Source: Anaerolineales bacterium UBA2395
Lineage (GTDB): Bacteria > Chloroflexota > Anaerolineae > Anaerolineales > Villigracilaceae
Direction of reading: 5' to 3'
Length of the DNA: 64,000 nucleotides
Assembly (NCBI GenBank): GCA_002343775.1
Contig: DDSH01000028.1
Span: forward strand, 187,731 to 251,730
Position numbers and translations under genes: made by a program. Shown here in pieces: positions 17,656 to 27,107 of this stretch; the first letter of the stretch is position 1, and every line of letters begins with the position of its first letter. The notes beneath the pieces were generated by a model. That model ran no database searches and was not told where the DNA came from. It worked only from the letters and a program-made list of their open reading frames with translations.

Positions 17656-18009
17656 CTAGGACAAATATTTATTGAGCATTTCGAAGAGCAATTCATCGTG
17701 GATGGGCTTGGTCAGGTAGTCATCGCAGCCGGCATCCTGCGCCCGTTGTTTGTGTCCCTCCATGGCATGCGCCGACAACCCGATGATGGGCGTGGATGTC
17801 AGTCCCTCGCGGATGCGGCGTGTGGCTTCGTAGCCATCCATCACCGGCAGCGAGATGTCCATCAGCACGAGGTCGGGTTTGTGCTCCAACGCCATCGAAA
17901 CGCCCTGTTCCCCATCGCTGGCAACCAGCAGGTTGTAATCATCCTCGAGCAGCTGGGTCAACAGGTCGATATTCAATTCAGTATCTTCAACGATCAAAAT
18001 GGTCTTCAT
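17656..18009 (-). CDS. CheY-like single-domain response regulator
   Basis: 117 residues from the ATG at 18009 (AAGGAG, 6-base spacing); an upstream in-frame start would add eight residues without support. It is a stand-alone receiver: E8/D9, acceptor D51, and K101 in LTKP, the closest match being the receivers that accompany hybrid kinases (MKTILIVEDTELNIDLL). No output domain is present, so it acts as a phosphotransfer intermediate or by protein binding. It starts 21 bases after the giant hybrid kinase. Confidence 0.93.
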   Translation of the reverse strand: MKTILIVEDTELNIDLLTQLLEDDYNLLVASDGEQGVSMALEHKPDLVLMDISLPVMDGYEATRRIREGLTSTPIIGLSAHAMEGHKQRAQDAGCDDYLTKPIHDELLFEMLNKYLS

Positions 18010-18029
18010 GCGCGTCTCCTTTTTAAGAT

Positions 18030-21000
18030 TCACCGTTCCGTGCCAAGAATGTGCCTGATCTCCTGCATCAGATGCTCGCCATTAAAGCCCTGCTTGCGCA
18101 TGATGAGGGTAACGCTTTCTTTGAGCCGCATCGTTTCCTCGTCGGTGAGTTCCTTGACGCTGATGACGATGATGGGCAGGTCGCGAGTCTTGGGGTCTGC
18201 CCGCAGTCTTTCGATGACGCCGAAACCGTCGAGCCGCGGCATCATGATGTCCAACAGCAGAACATCGGGACGTTCCGCTTCGATCGCCGCCAGACCTTCC
18301 ACACCATCCAAAGCGGATTCCAATCTGAATTCTGATTCTGGCAATACCTGACGCAGCATATCCGCTACATGCGGGTCGTCGTCCACGGCGAGGACATGGA
18401 TGAGCTGGTCTTCACGCCGGATCACCCGTCGGAGCGTATCCAGTACTTCCATAGGGTCAAGCGGTTTGAGCAGGTATGCCGCCGCCCCCAGACGGAATCC
18501 AAGCGCCTTTTTATCCACAATGGTGAGAAGTATGACTGGAATATTAGTCGTGGCTTCGTCGGCTTTCAGGTCGTGGAGCACCTGCCAACCATCCTTAAGG
18601 GGCATGAGGATATCGAGCAGAATGGCTTGCGGCTGCAATTCACGGGCGAGCCGGTGTCCTTCCGTGCCGCTGCGCACGCCGATGACGTCAAACTCGTTCT
18701 GGGTGAGGTTCTCGCGCAGGAGGTAGACGGCATCGGGGTCGTCGTCGATGACGAGGACGAGTTTTTTAGCGGCATCCACCTGCGGGGTGGTTTCGGCTGG
18801 ATGGTGCGAGGCAGGTTCCGGGTCGGGGGAGGCGGCGGGTTTGGGTTCGTATCGGGTCGGGAGGGTCAGGGTGAAGGTCGAGCCTTTTCCATATTCACTT
18901 GTGACAGTGAGATCGCCGCCCAGTAAACGGGCGAGGTTGCGGCTGATGGTGAGTCCCAATCCTGTTCCCCCGTATTGACGCGTGGTGCTGGTATCTGCCT
19001 GTTGAAACTCCTCGAAGACCCTGCCAAGCGCCTCTTCGCTGATGCCAATCCCCGTGTCGCTGACCTCCACGCGGAAGGTATCCTGTTCGAGGCGGGCTTT
19101 CAGCGTGATCTTGCCCGCATGGGTGAACTTGGCGGCATTGCTCAGCAGGTTAAGGATGATCTGTTTGATCTTGTCCTGGTCGGAATGGATGATGCTCAGG
19201 GTTTCATCCACCTCCCTGACGAGGCGGACGGTGGGTTTGAGCAGCGGGGCTGCCGTGTTTGCGCACAGGTCAATGAGCGCCACGGCGTTGAAGTTGGCGG
19301 CTTGCACATCCATGCGCCCGGATTCGATCTTGGCAATATCGAGCACAGTGTTGATCAGCCCCAGCAGATGCTCGGAACTGGCGAGGACTTTATCAAGGTT
19401 TTCGATCTGTTTGTCGGGCAGCGCCCCTTCGGCTTTTCGGCGGACAATGCGCGTGAACCCGATGATGGCGTTGAGCGGGGTGCGCAGTTCATGGCTCATG
19501 TTGGCAAGGAAGGCGCTCTTTGCCTGGTTGGCATGTTCGGCGGCGTCCCGGGCGTCCTGCGCTTCGTCGAACAGACGCTGGGTCTCGTTGAAGAGACGAG
19601 CGTTCTCAATGGCAACGCCCATGTTCGCGGAGAGGGTTTGCAGAAGCCGCAGGCTGCCTTCATTGAAAGCGCCTGCCTTGTAGCTTTGCACATCCACCAC
19701 ACCCAGAACCCGTTCCCCCACCATGATGGGCACACCCAGATAGGATTGGATATCCTCCTCATCCTCCGGTGCTGTGACGTATGCCGCCGCGCCGTTTAAG
19801 TTGATCTCTTCGGCGGTATTCAGCAGAAGCGGTTGCTGAGACATGATGATCTTCGAGGTAAGTCCCTCGCCCAATTCCCAGGGAGGTTCTGCCTCGTAAT
19901 TGGTATTGTTGCTGTAACTGAAAACCAGTTGGACGATGTTCGTCGTGGGGTTGTACAGCAAAATATCCACGATCTCGGCGTTGAAGATCTCCTTGATCTT
20001 GTTGCCGACATTTTGGGTGACAGTATGCACATCGAGTGTGCGGGTCATCGATTCGCCCACACTATTGAGGATGGAGAGTTCGGCAGCGCGCTGCTCGGTT
20101 TGCATCAGCAGGTTCTGCATCTCGTTGAACAACTGCGTGTTTTGAATGGCAATGACCGCCTGCCGCGCCAGGTTGTTCATAAACTCCATTTCGGCTTCGG
20201 TGAAGAGGTTGTCGGTCCCGTGCCGCCAGACTGCCATAAGTCCTTTGAGTTCATCATTGGCGAGCAGCGGAATCGCCAGCATGTGTTCATCTGGCGTGGA
20301 TTCGGTTCCAGCAATCGCCACAGCCCTTGGGTCATTGTTGGTATCGTTGACAATTTCCGCTTTTTTCGTAACGGCAATACTACCCAACAAGCCTTCCCCA
20401 AGTGTAATGGTATCGTTTCGGAGTTCCTCGGCTTCCAGCCCCACCGCGGCAATGGCGCGGAAGACCCTGCCTCCCTCTTCCGGTAGAAAGAGCGCGCTCA
20501 GGTCACCGCTCAACAGGTCTTTGGCATGGGTTGCAATGCTTTCCAATACAGTGGCAGCATCCAAGCTGGAGGAAATATCCCGCCCTACATCGGCAAGGGT
20601 TGCCATCTCTCTGGCGCGACGCTGGGTTTCAGCATGCAAACGCGCGGTCTTGATGGCAGATCCCGCATTGGCAGCCACAGTCGAAAGCAGGCGCAGCGAG
20701 TCTTCGTCAAACATGTTCTCTTTTTGAGTACTTTGCACACTCAACACGCCAATGGTTTCGCGCCCGGCTTTGATCGGCACACCGAGATATGAGAGCGCCC
20801 TCCGCCCCTGACGGCGAATCCCAAGCGCGGTGCTTTCCTCTTCAATGTTGCGGTTGAAGATCAGCGGCTGCCCGTCGCGGATGATGCGGCTGCTCATCCC
20901 CTCACCAAACGGGATGGGGTCGATCTTGTCGCCATATTGATAGGGGAATTGGATCATGTTCGTCTGCGGATCGAGCAATGCCAGATAGGCAATATCGGCA

Positions 21001-23453
21001 TTGAAGGTATCGCGCATCTGACTCCCGATGAGCTGGATCATGTTATCCAGATCTGTTTCTGCCACTAAAGCCTGCGTCACCGTGCTGATGGCAGAGAGTT
21101 CCGCGGCGCGCTCCTCGGTCTCTTTGAGGAGGCGCTGGGTTTCATCAAACAGACGGGCATTCTGCAATGCCACACCTAAATTGGCAGACAAGGTCGTGAG
21201 CAGGCTGACACTTGATTCAGGGAATGCATTTGGCTCATTCGAGTAAAGTGTGATAACACCGATGACCTTGCCCGTTGACCAAATGGGCGCACAGACCACG
21301 CTTTGGGTTAGATCCTCTTCTTGGTCAGTATCGCCGATCAAGATGGTTGCATCCATACCCATTTCAAGTTTGCGCTGGTCGATATTCTCGTTGATGACCA
21401 GTGTGGTGCGATTCTGGATCGTCCAACCGGCATACCCAGGTCTAAGTGTCATCGGCTCGATGGGGTATCGGTCACCATGTTCGATGTAATAGGGGGTGGA
21501 TAGGAGATTATTGGCTTCATCGTACATGGCAATGTACATATCTTCGACTTTGAAGTCCTGCCGTATCTTTTCACCGACCAGGTCAATGATGGCTTGAAAA
21601 TCGAGTTCACGTACCAAGCCTTCACTGACGCTGTTGATAATGGCAAGTTCCGCGGCGCGGTCTTCGGTGATCTTGAGCAGACGCTGGGTCTCGTCGAAGA
21701 GACGCGCGTTCTCGAGCGCCACGCTCATCGAGTTGGCAAGGGTCGTCAACAGGCGCACGTCCGATTCGCTAAAGGCATTTTCTTCAAAACTCATCAAGTT
21801 AATCATGCCGCGGGCTTGGTCGCCGACCACCAGCGGCACAAAGACCAACGCTTTTTCAGACGCTGTGCCAGGAAGAGTGTAACTGTCGTATTTCTTTTCT
21901 TCCTCTTCCAAATTCTCATTGATGATCACCGTCTCGCGTGTGCGAATGACATATGCAGAAAAACCTTTATCTTCAAGCGGTTGACTATCAAGCGTAAGCC
22001 GCTCACCTTGTTCATAGATATAAGGATAATGAAGCATATTCGTCTGCGGGTCATAGATACGGATGCCGACATCTTTGTTTTTGAATATCTCGCGGATCTT
22101 GTCGCCGACGGCATCATAGATTCCCTGAATATTGAGTTCGGCGGCGAGCGCGGCTTGCACGCTGTTGATGATGGCGAGTTCGGCGTTGCGCTCTTCGGTG
22201 ATCTTGAGCAGACGCTGGGTCTCGTCAAAGAGACGCGCGTTCTCGAGCGCCACGCTCATGCTGTTGGCGAGCGTTTGCAGCAGACGCACGTCGCTTTCAC
22301 TGAAGGCGTGTTCGCGTTGGTAGTCGCTCAGGTTGATCAAGCCGCGCGCCTGTTCACCCACGATCAATGGTACGAACAATTCAGATTTGGATGCGGCGGT
22401 ATCATCCAATACAAAACTACCGTATTTCTGCGACTCTTCATCCACGTTTTCGTTGATGACCAGAGTCTCACGGGTGCGAATCACATGTCCGCCAAAGCCG
22501 ATGTCCTGATGAGGTCTTGACGGGATGCTGACGCGTTCTCCAAACTCGTACGTATATGGATAGTGCATGAGAGTTGTCTGCGGGTCATAGATACGGATGC
22601 CCACATCTGCATTGTGGAAGATCTCGCGAATCTTGTCGCCGACGGCATCGTAGATTCCCTGAATGTTGAGTTCGGCGGCGAGCGCAGCTTGCACGCTGTT
22701 GATGATGGCAAGTTCCGCATTGCGTTCTTCGGTGATCTTGAGCAGGCGCTGGGTCTCGTCAAAGAGACGCGCGTTCTCGAGCGCGGTTCCCAACGAGGCG
22801 GCGATGGTGGTCAACAGGCGGACTTCGGATTCGCCGTAGGCGTTTTCGCGCTCGTAGTTTTCGATGCTAATCGTACCAAGCACACGGTCACTGCTAATAA
22901 TGGGGATTGCGACCAGCGATTTACTTTGTTCTGTGCCAGGGACTAAAGTGGCAACGAAATCTGCTGGGGTATTCCAAACGATTGGCTGGCGGGTCTTTCG
23001 CATGGTTTCAAATTGTCCGCCAGGAGTGGGTGGTATTGGCAGAATTGATAATCGCTCGCCTTTTTCAAAGACGTAAAGATAGTGGATAAGATTGGCTTTT
23101 TCGTCATACCATTGAATGCCAAGGTCACCCGTGTTAAGCACTTCACTCAACTTATCGCCGACCAGATCGATAATGGCTTGGAAGTCCAACTCGGCGGCGA
23201 GGCCCTGCTGGATGGAGTTGATGATCTGCAACTCGGCAACGCGTTCCTGCTCGGCTTTGAAGAGGCGCTGGGTCTCGTCGAAGAGACGCGCGTTCTCGAG
23301 TGCCAAATCCATCGAGTCCGGCTTTGATTTCGAACGAGGCGTCCTGGCTTTTAACGAAGAACCACCAACGACAGACCGCTTCTCTTTCTCGGCGTTCGGT
23401 CGTTGGCGGTCCTTTTTAACAGCCTTGCCTACGGTGGATGACTTTTTTGCCAT
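18030..23453 (-). CDS. Hybrid histidine kinase with seven GAF domains and two receivers
   Basis: 1807 residues. Lys/Arg-rich N-terminus, then seven GAF domains (roughly 70-230, 245-405, 420-580, 595-760, 775-930, 945-1095, 1115-1275) joined by repeated linkers of the form LFDETQRLLKITEER. HisKA follows with the acceptor His in MSHELRTPLN near 1318, then HATPase (to about 1520) and two receiver domains (about 1545-1665 and 1680-1800; acceptors in LLDILMP and LLDIMMP). It has no membrane segment and is probably cytoplasmic. GAF 2 and 3 are almost the same at the DNA level, indicating recent internal duplication. GGAGG lies about 11 bases before the ATG. It heads the operon with CheY, the membrane protein and the HstK-like kinase. 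Confidence 0.95.
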   Translation of the reverse strand: MAKKSSTVGKAVKKDRQRPNAEKEKRSVVGGSSLKARTPRSKSKPDSMDLALENARLFDETQRLFKAEQERVAELQIINSIQQGLAAELDFQAIIDLVGDKLSEVLNTGDLGIQWYDEKANLIHYLYVFEKGERLSILPIPPTPGGQFETMRKTRQPIVWNTPADFVATLVPGTEQSKSLVAIPIISSDRVLGTISIENYERENAYGESEVRLLTTIAASLGTALENARLFDETQRLLKITEERNAELAIINSVQAALAAELNIQGIYDAVGDKIREIFHNADVGIRIYDPQTTLMHYPYTYEFGERVSIPSRPHQDIGFGGHVIRTRETLVINENVDEESQKYGSFVLDDTAASKSELFVPLIVGEQARGLINLSDYQREHAFSESDVRLLQTLANSMSVALENARLFDETQRLLKITEERNAELAIINSVQAALAAELNIQGIYDAVGDKIREIFKNKDVGIRIYDPQTNMLHYPYIYEQGERLTLDSQPLEDKGFSAYVIRTRETVIINENLEEEEKKYDSYTLPGTASEKALVFVPLVVGDQARGMINLMSFEENAFSESDVRLLTTLANSMSVALENARLFDETQRLLKITEDRAAELAIINSVSEGLVRELDFQAIIDLVGEKIRQDFKVEDMYIAMYDEANNLLSTPYYIEHGDRYPIEPMTLRPGYAGWTIQNRTTLVINENIDQRKLEMGMDATILIGDTDQEEDLTQSVVCAPIWSTGKVIGVITLYSNEPNAFPESSVSLLTTLSANLGVALQNARLFDETQRLLKETEERAAELSAISTVTQALVAETDLDNMIQLIGSQMRDTFNADIAYLALLDPQTNMIQFPYQYGDKIDPIPFGEGMSSRIIRDGQPLIFNRNIEEESTALGIRRQGRRALSYLGVPIKAGRETIGVLSVQSTQKENMFDEDSLRLLSTVAANAGSAIKTARLHAETQRRAREMATLADVGRDISSSLDAATVLESIATHAKDLLSGDLSALFLPEEGGRVFRAIAAVGLEAEELRNDTITLGEGLLGSIAVTKKAEIVNDTNNDPRAVAIAGTESTPDEHMLAIPLLANDELKGLMAVWRHGTDNLFTEAEMEFMNNLARQAVIAIQNTQLFNEMQNLLMQTEQRAAELSILNSVGESMTRTLDVHTVTQNVGNKIKEIFNAEIVDILLYNPTTNIVQLVFSYSNNTNYEAEPPWELGEGLTSKIIMSQQPLLLNTAEEINLNGAAAYVTAPEDEEDIQSYLGVPIMVGERVLGVVDVQSYKAGAFNEGSLRLLQTLSANMGVAIENARLFNETQRLFDEAQDARDAAEHANQAKSAFLANMSHELRTPLNAIIGFTRIVRRKAEGALPDKQIENLDKVLASSEHLLGLINTVLDIAKIESGRMDVQAANFNAVALIDLCANTAAPLLKPTVRLVREVDETLSIIHSDQDKIKQIILNLLSNAAKFTHAGKITLKARLEQDTFRVEVSDTGIGISEEALGRVFEEFQQADTSTTRQYGGTGLGLTISRNLARLLGGDLTVTSEYGKGSTFTLTLPTRYEPKPAASPDPEPASHHPAETTPQVDAAKKLVLVIDDDPDAVYLLRENLTQNEFDVIGVRSGTEGHRLARELQPQAILLDILMPLKDGWQVLHDLKADEATTNIPVILLTIVDKKALGFRLGAAAYLLKPLDPMEVLDTLRRVIRREDQLIHVLAVDDDPHVADMLRQVLPESEFRLESALDGVEGLAAIEAERPDVLLLDIMMPRLDGFGVIERLRADPKTRDLPIIVISVKELTDEETMRLKESVTLIMRKQGFNGEHLMQEIRHILGTER

Positions 23454-23580
23454 ACCGTTCTCGATCCTCCATGTCTCTGTCTTGCGGTTGGAATGAGTTT
23501 ACATATTTGAAAGGAGTCCGTCAATAGGCAATTTCCCCCAACACCCGGCACAATGTTTCTGTGGTTAAATCCACCGTCAC

Positions 23581-24249
23581 ATGCCAATCCAAATCGACAC
23601 ACTCATCCGCAGCAACCGCCGCACCGTCGCCCTGATCCTCGAACGGGATGGCAGCCTCACGGTCCGCGCCCCGAAGCGGGCAGCCATGCGCGACATCCAG
23701 AATTTCATCCACGAAAAAGCGGATTGGATCGAACGCTCCCGCGAAAAGTTGAAAGCCATCGTCACGGTTCCGAAGAAGGAATTCGCGGATGGGGAAACCT
23801 TCTTATTTTTGGGGAAAGATTACGAACTCCGCCTCATCCCCCATCAGCGGCAGACCCTGCACTTCGACAGTGGATTCACGCTGAAGGCTTCTGCGCGTCC
23901 GCGTGGAGAAGCGGTATTTACCCAATGGTACAGATCTCAGGCGTTGACGATTTTCACCGAACGGGTAACTTATTACGCCACCCTGCATGGCTTTTCCCCC
24001 AAACAGGTCAAAGTGAACTCGGCGAAAACCCGCTGGGGCTCATGCAGCACAAACGGGACGATCAACTTCACCTGGCGACTGGTCATGGCTCCGCTGGATG
24101 TGATCGACTACGTTGTCATTCATGAACTGGTGCATTTACGGGTGAAAGATCATTCACAGCGATTCTGGCAGGCGGTAGAGAGACTCTGCCCGGAGTACAA
24201 AGCTCACCGCATATGGCTGCGCGATCACGGTGAAAAATTGACTTTATAG
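23581..24249 (+). CDS. YgjP/M48-like zinc metallopeptidase (DUF45)
   Basis: 222 residues. The zinc site is VIHELVHLRVKDHS (HExxH) with the family's preceding KTRWGSCS motif and a downstream DHSQRFW segment. N-terminal region: RSNRRTVALILERDGSLTVRAP. Members of this family (YgjP) are described as metal-dependent hydrolases, and the cellular substrate is not firmly known. It stands alone, divergent from the hybrid kinase, and is followed by a GC-rich hairpin. There is no Shine-Dalgarno motif ahead of the ATG. Confidence 0.88.
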   Translation: MPIQIDTLIRSNRRTVALILERDGSLTVRAPKRAAMRDIQNFIHEKADWIERSREKLKAIVTVPKKEFADGETFLFLGKDYELRLIPHQRQTLHFDSGFTLKASARPRGEAVFTQWYRSQALTIFTERVTYYATLHGFSPKQVKVNSAKTRWGSCSTNGTINFTWRLVMAPLDVIDYVVIHELVHLRVKDHSQRFWQAVERLCPEYKAHRIWLRDHGEKLTL

Positions 24250-24253
24250 AGAA

Positions 24254-24278
24254 CAGGGCGGGTTTTCAACCCGCCCTG
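24254..24278. terminator. GC-rich hairpin between convergent genes
   Basis: 11-bp stem (24254-24264 with 24268-24278), loop TTC, located between the convergent ygjP-like and glycosidase genes. A T-run is lacking on both sides, so efficiency is uncertain. Confidence 0.6.
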
Positions 24279-24284
24279 GCATTA

Positions 24285-25610
24285 CTACGAGGGGAAAATC
24301 TTCCCGAACACTTCGGGGCAATACTTCTGCACCATGTCAGATGAGATTCCGTTCTCTTTGCAGATCTCCGCATACAGGTCCACAGAGGGGCGGCGGATGC
24401 GTTTCTGGGTATCGATATCCAGCCCCCACAACCCGAAGCGTTGCGTCCAACCACGTTCCCACTCGAAATTATCCACCAGTGACCAGTGGAAATATCCCTT
24501 CACGAGCCAGTTGAAATTGACCGCCCGCCAGACCTGATGCAAATGCTGCGCCAGATACCGCGGACGCATGTGGTCGTCGAAATCCTCCACGCCGTTCTCA
24601 GTAATGATGATCGGTAAATTCGGGTAGGTGCGTGTGATCCACTTGATGGAGTCGAAGATACCTTCGGGCAGGTTGGCGATCATACCCGTGTCACTCATGT
24701 CTGCCCCCTTGGGATAGCCGCTATTCGAGAACATCTCACCCGCTTTGGCAAGGTCAAACCAGACCGTATCCACCGAGTAATAGTTCAAACCAAGATAATC
24801 CTGCGTACCTTTGGCTTCGGGGATGTTGATATTCCCCAACGGCGATCTCATCACGCCGTCGGAAATGGCAGAGGGAAACCCCATGTTCACCCCGCTGTAA
24901 CGGATGTTACGCATCAGCCGATCCAATGGAGACCAACCCGTGCGCGGCACCATTGGGCGGTAATGCAAGGCATAGCCCACACGCGCTTCGGGCTGCAACT
25001 CATGGATGGCGCGATAAGCGGCGGCATGTCCGCGCAGCATATTTGCCAGCACACGCATCGAAAGTTTCAGGTCTTTTTTGCCGGGCGGAAAAGCGCCGAT
25101 GCCGTATCCGCTCAGGGCGTACACGTTCGGCTCATTGATCGTCACCCACAGGTTGGTGTATTCCTTTAATGCATCCACCACCTTGCGGACGTATTTCTCG
25201 AACAAAGGCACGATCTCTTCTGTCTCCCATGCGCCTCTTTCCGTGACCCAAAGCGGGTCGGTGAAATGATGCAGCGTCACCAACGCCGTCATGTTGCGGT
25301 CACGCAATCCGCGCAGCATGAGGCGGTACTTTTCAATCGCATCTTCATCCCAACGGTCAGGCGTCGGCTGAATGCGGCTCCATTCCAGCGAAAACCGATG
25401 CGCGTTCTGACCGGTTTCGACAGCGCGGTCAAAATCCTCGCGCCAGCGTCCGCCCCACCAATCGGCAGCCAGCCCGGATTTATGGACGGTGTGCCCCTCC
25501 TCCTCCCACTTGTACCAATTGTTATTGGTGTTGCTGCCCTCCACCTGATGCGACGCTGTCGCCGTCCCCCACAAAAATCCTTTTGGAAAATGATAGGTAC
25601 CTTGAGGCAT
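24285..25610 (-). CDS. GH1 family beta-glycosidase
   Basis: 441 residues, the usual length. It starts with the family signature PKGFLWGTATASHQVEGS; acid/base E160 is in TINEPN and nucleophile E338 in ITENG. There is no signal peptide, so it acts in the cytoplasm on imported beta-glucosides, beta-galactosides or similar; the exact sugar cannot be read from sequence. GGAG precedes the ATG. It is third in a unit with a methyltransferase and RlmB; the functional link is probably only positional. A sugar symporter of the GPH family is encoded far away at 59377. Confidence 0.95.
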   Translation of the reverse strand: MPQGTYHFPKGFLWGTATASHQVEGSNTNNNWYKWEEEGHTVHKSGLAADWWGGRWREDFDRAVETGQNAHRFSLEWSRIQPTPDRWDEDAIEKYRLMLRGLRDRNMTALVTLHHFTDPLWVTERGAWETEEIVPLFEKYVRKVVDALKEYTNLWVTINEPNVYALSGYGIGAFPPGKKDLKLSMRVLANMLRGHAAAYRAIHELQPEARVGYALHYRPMVPRTGWSPLDRLMRNIRYSGVNMGFPSAISDGVMRSPLGNINIPEAKGTQDYLGLNYYSVDTVWFDLAKAGEMFSNSGYPKGADMSDTGMIANLPEGIFDSIKWITRTYPNLPIIITENGVEDFDDHMRPRYLAQHLHQVWRAVNFNWLVKGYFHWSLVDNFEWERGWTQRFGLWGLDIDTQKRIRRPSVDLYAEICKENGISSDMVQKYCPEVFGKIFPS

Positions 25611-25649
25611 GATGTTCTCCGTTTGTATAGGGGTGGGGTAACCCAGCCC

Positions 25650-26375
25650 TTACTTGCGATTCAAATACGCCAAATACAACGCCACCGACCCCGCCACGGC
25701 GGCATTCAATGATTCGATCTGCCCTTTCATGGGCAGTTTCAACACAATATCACACTTCTTGCGCGTCAATTCATGGATGCCTTCACCCTCGGAGCCAACG
25801 ACGAGTCCCAGTGCGCCTTTAAGATGACGGGAATTCGCTTCGACCTCCGCCCCGGCTTGGTCCAACCCTACCAGCCAGATGTCTGCATCTCGAAGCGTTT
25901 CCATCGCCTGCGAGAGATTCGACTTGGCGATCAACATGTGCTCGCTCGCGCCGGATGACGCATTCACCGCTGCAGGTGTAACCTCCACAGACCGTGCCAA
26001 AGGGATGATGATGCCATGCACACCAACCGCTTCGGCAGTGCGAATCAATGTGCCAAAATTCTGTGGGTCTTGCAGCGAATCGAGGAGAAGAACGAAGGGC
26101 GATTCGTCTTTGGCATGCTCGAGAATATCGGTCACATCGGCATACGGATACCCGCTGACCTCGGCGATCACCCCTTGATGGTTCTGGTGGATCTTGTCCA
26201 GCCGTCCACGCGGGACACGGTTAACCTTGATCTTTCGCTGCCCGGCAAGTTTTACGATCTCTGCCAGTTTGCCTTTTTCCTGTGCGCCTTCGGCGATCTC
26301 AATCGAAAAAATTTGCCTGCGTTTGGCTACGATGGCTTCGTACACGGCGTTGCGGGAATAGATGAATTCTTTCAT
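25650..26375 (-). CDS. rlmB: 23S rRNA 2'-O-ribose methyltransferase, TrmH/RlmB family
   Basis: 241 residues. An N-terminal L30e-like substrate-binding domain (YSRNAVYEAIVAKRR) precedes a SPOUT methyltransferase domain with the three family motifs: DSLQDPQNFGTLIRTAEA, LVVGSEGEGI, and LPMKGQIESLNAAVA. RlmB methylates G2251 of 23S rRNA using S-adenosylmethionine; closely related paralogues act on other positions, so the target base is inferred. It lies 12 bases after the methyltransferase gene. Confidence 0.92.
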   Translation of the reverse strand: MKEFIYSRNAVYEAIVAKRRQIFSIEIAEGAQEKGKLAEIVKLAGQRKIKVNRVPRGRLDKIHQNHQGVIAEVSGYPYADVTDILEHAKDESPFVLLLDSLQDPQNFGTLIRTAEAVGVHGIIIPLARSVEVTPAAVNASSGASEHMLIAKSNLSQAMETLRDADIWLVGLDQAGAEVEANSRHLKGALGLVVGSEGEGIHELTRKKCDIVLKLPMKGQIESLNAAVAGSVALYLAYLNRK

Positions 26376-26387
26376 AACACCTTGATT

Positions 26388-27017
26388 TTACCTGAGCCGG
26401 TACACTCCCGCACAAGCAGAAATCTGTTGATACGAAACGGTCAACCCGGCGGCTTCCAGTGCGGGAATCGATTCGTCTGCCAGCCAATAAAATTCTTCAT
26501 CCCACAAGTCTCCGACCGATTTGGCGAATCTATCCATCTCCGCCTTATTGGGGAAGGACAAGTCACCGATGATGAGCGCCCCGTTCGGATCGAGACGCTG
26601 GGTCACCAGTTCCCTGCACACGCGCACTTTCTCGTCGAGTTCGAGGTGGTGAAACACATACGCCGAAACGATGCGGTCAAATCGGCGGTCCAGTTCGGGA
26701 GACCAATCTGCGCGCAGGTCAGCAAGGACAAAATGCGCCTGCGGAACTTTCTCGCGGGCTTTTGCCAGCATGGCTTCGGAGAAATCGGTACACCACAAGT
26801 CACAGCCGCGTTCGGCGAACATCACCGCAAGGTTGCCGGTTCCGGTTCCAAGATCCAAAACAGACATGCCGCCGCGCGGCTCCGCCAGGTTGACAACGAT
26901 TTCCAGCACCCGCGCATACCCATCGAACGGGAACACACTCTGCTGGCGGACATCGTCATCGTACGTCTTTGCCCACGGGTCGAAATCGGAAGGAGGGAAG
27001 AGGTCGGTTTGAGTCAT
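26388..27017 (-). CDS. Class I SAM-dependent methyltransferase
   Basis: 209 residues. Motif I is VLDLGTGTGNLA, followed by acidic D at the end of strand 2 (WCTDFSEAM), and a VSAYVFHHLELDEK motif IV region. The family is broad (YrrT/UbiE-like), and the substrate is unknown. No clear ribosome binding site precedes the ATG at 27017. First gene of the unit with rlmB and the GH1 glycosidase. Confidence 0.85.
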   Translation of the reverse strand: MTQTDLFPPSDFDPWAKTYDDDVRQQSVFPFDGYARVLEIVVNLAEPRGGMSVLDLGTGTGNLAVMFAERGCDLWCTDFSEAMLAKAREKVPQAHFVLADLRADWSPELDRRFDRIVSAYVFHHLELDEKVRVCRELVTQRLDPNGALIIGDLSFPNKAEMDRFAKSVGDLWDEEFYWLADESIPALEAAGLTVSYQQISACAGVYRLR

Positions 27018-27040
27018 GTTCGAATTTTACTTGGAATAAA

Positions 27041-27068
27041 AACTTCCGGAAAATCATTCCCGGAAGTT
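27041..27068 (-). terminator. Rho-independent terminator after cysS
   Basis: 9-bp stem (27041-27049 with 27060-27068) followed on the minus strand by TTTTATTCC. It lies 40 bases downstream of the cysS stop and just upstream of the methyltransferase start. Confidence 0.75.
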
Positions 27069-27107
27069 CCAATGCTCAACGATAAAACCATTAAACCGAA
27101 GACCCGC

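Noticed and set aside
21590..23300. Tandem repeats in the hybrid kinase as a mobile repeat
   Set aside because: The repeats are in frame and encode GAF linkers, so they are domain duplications.
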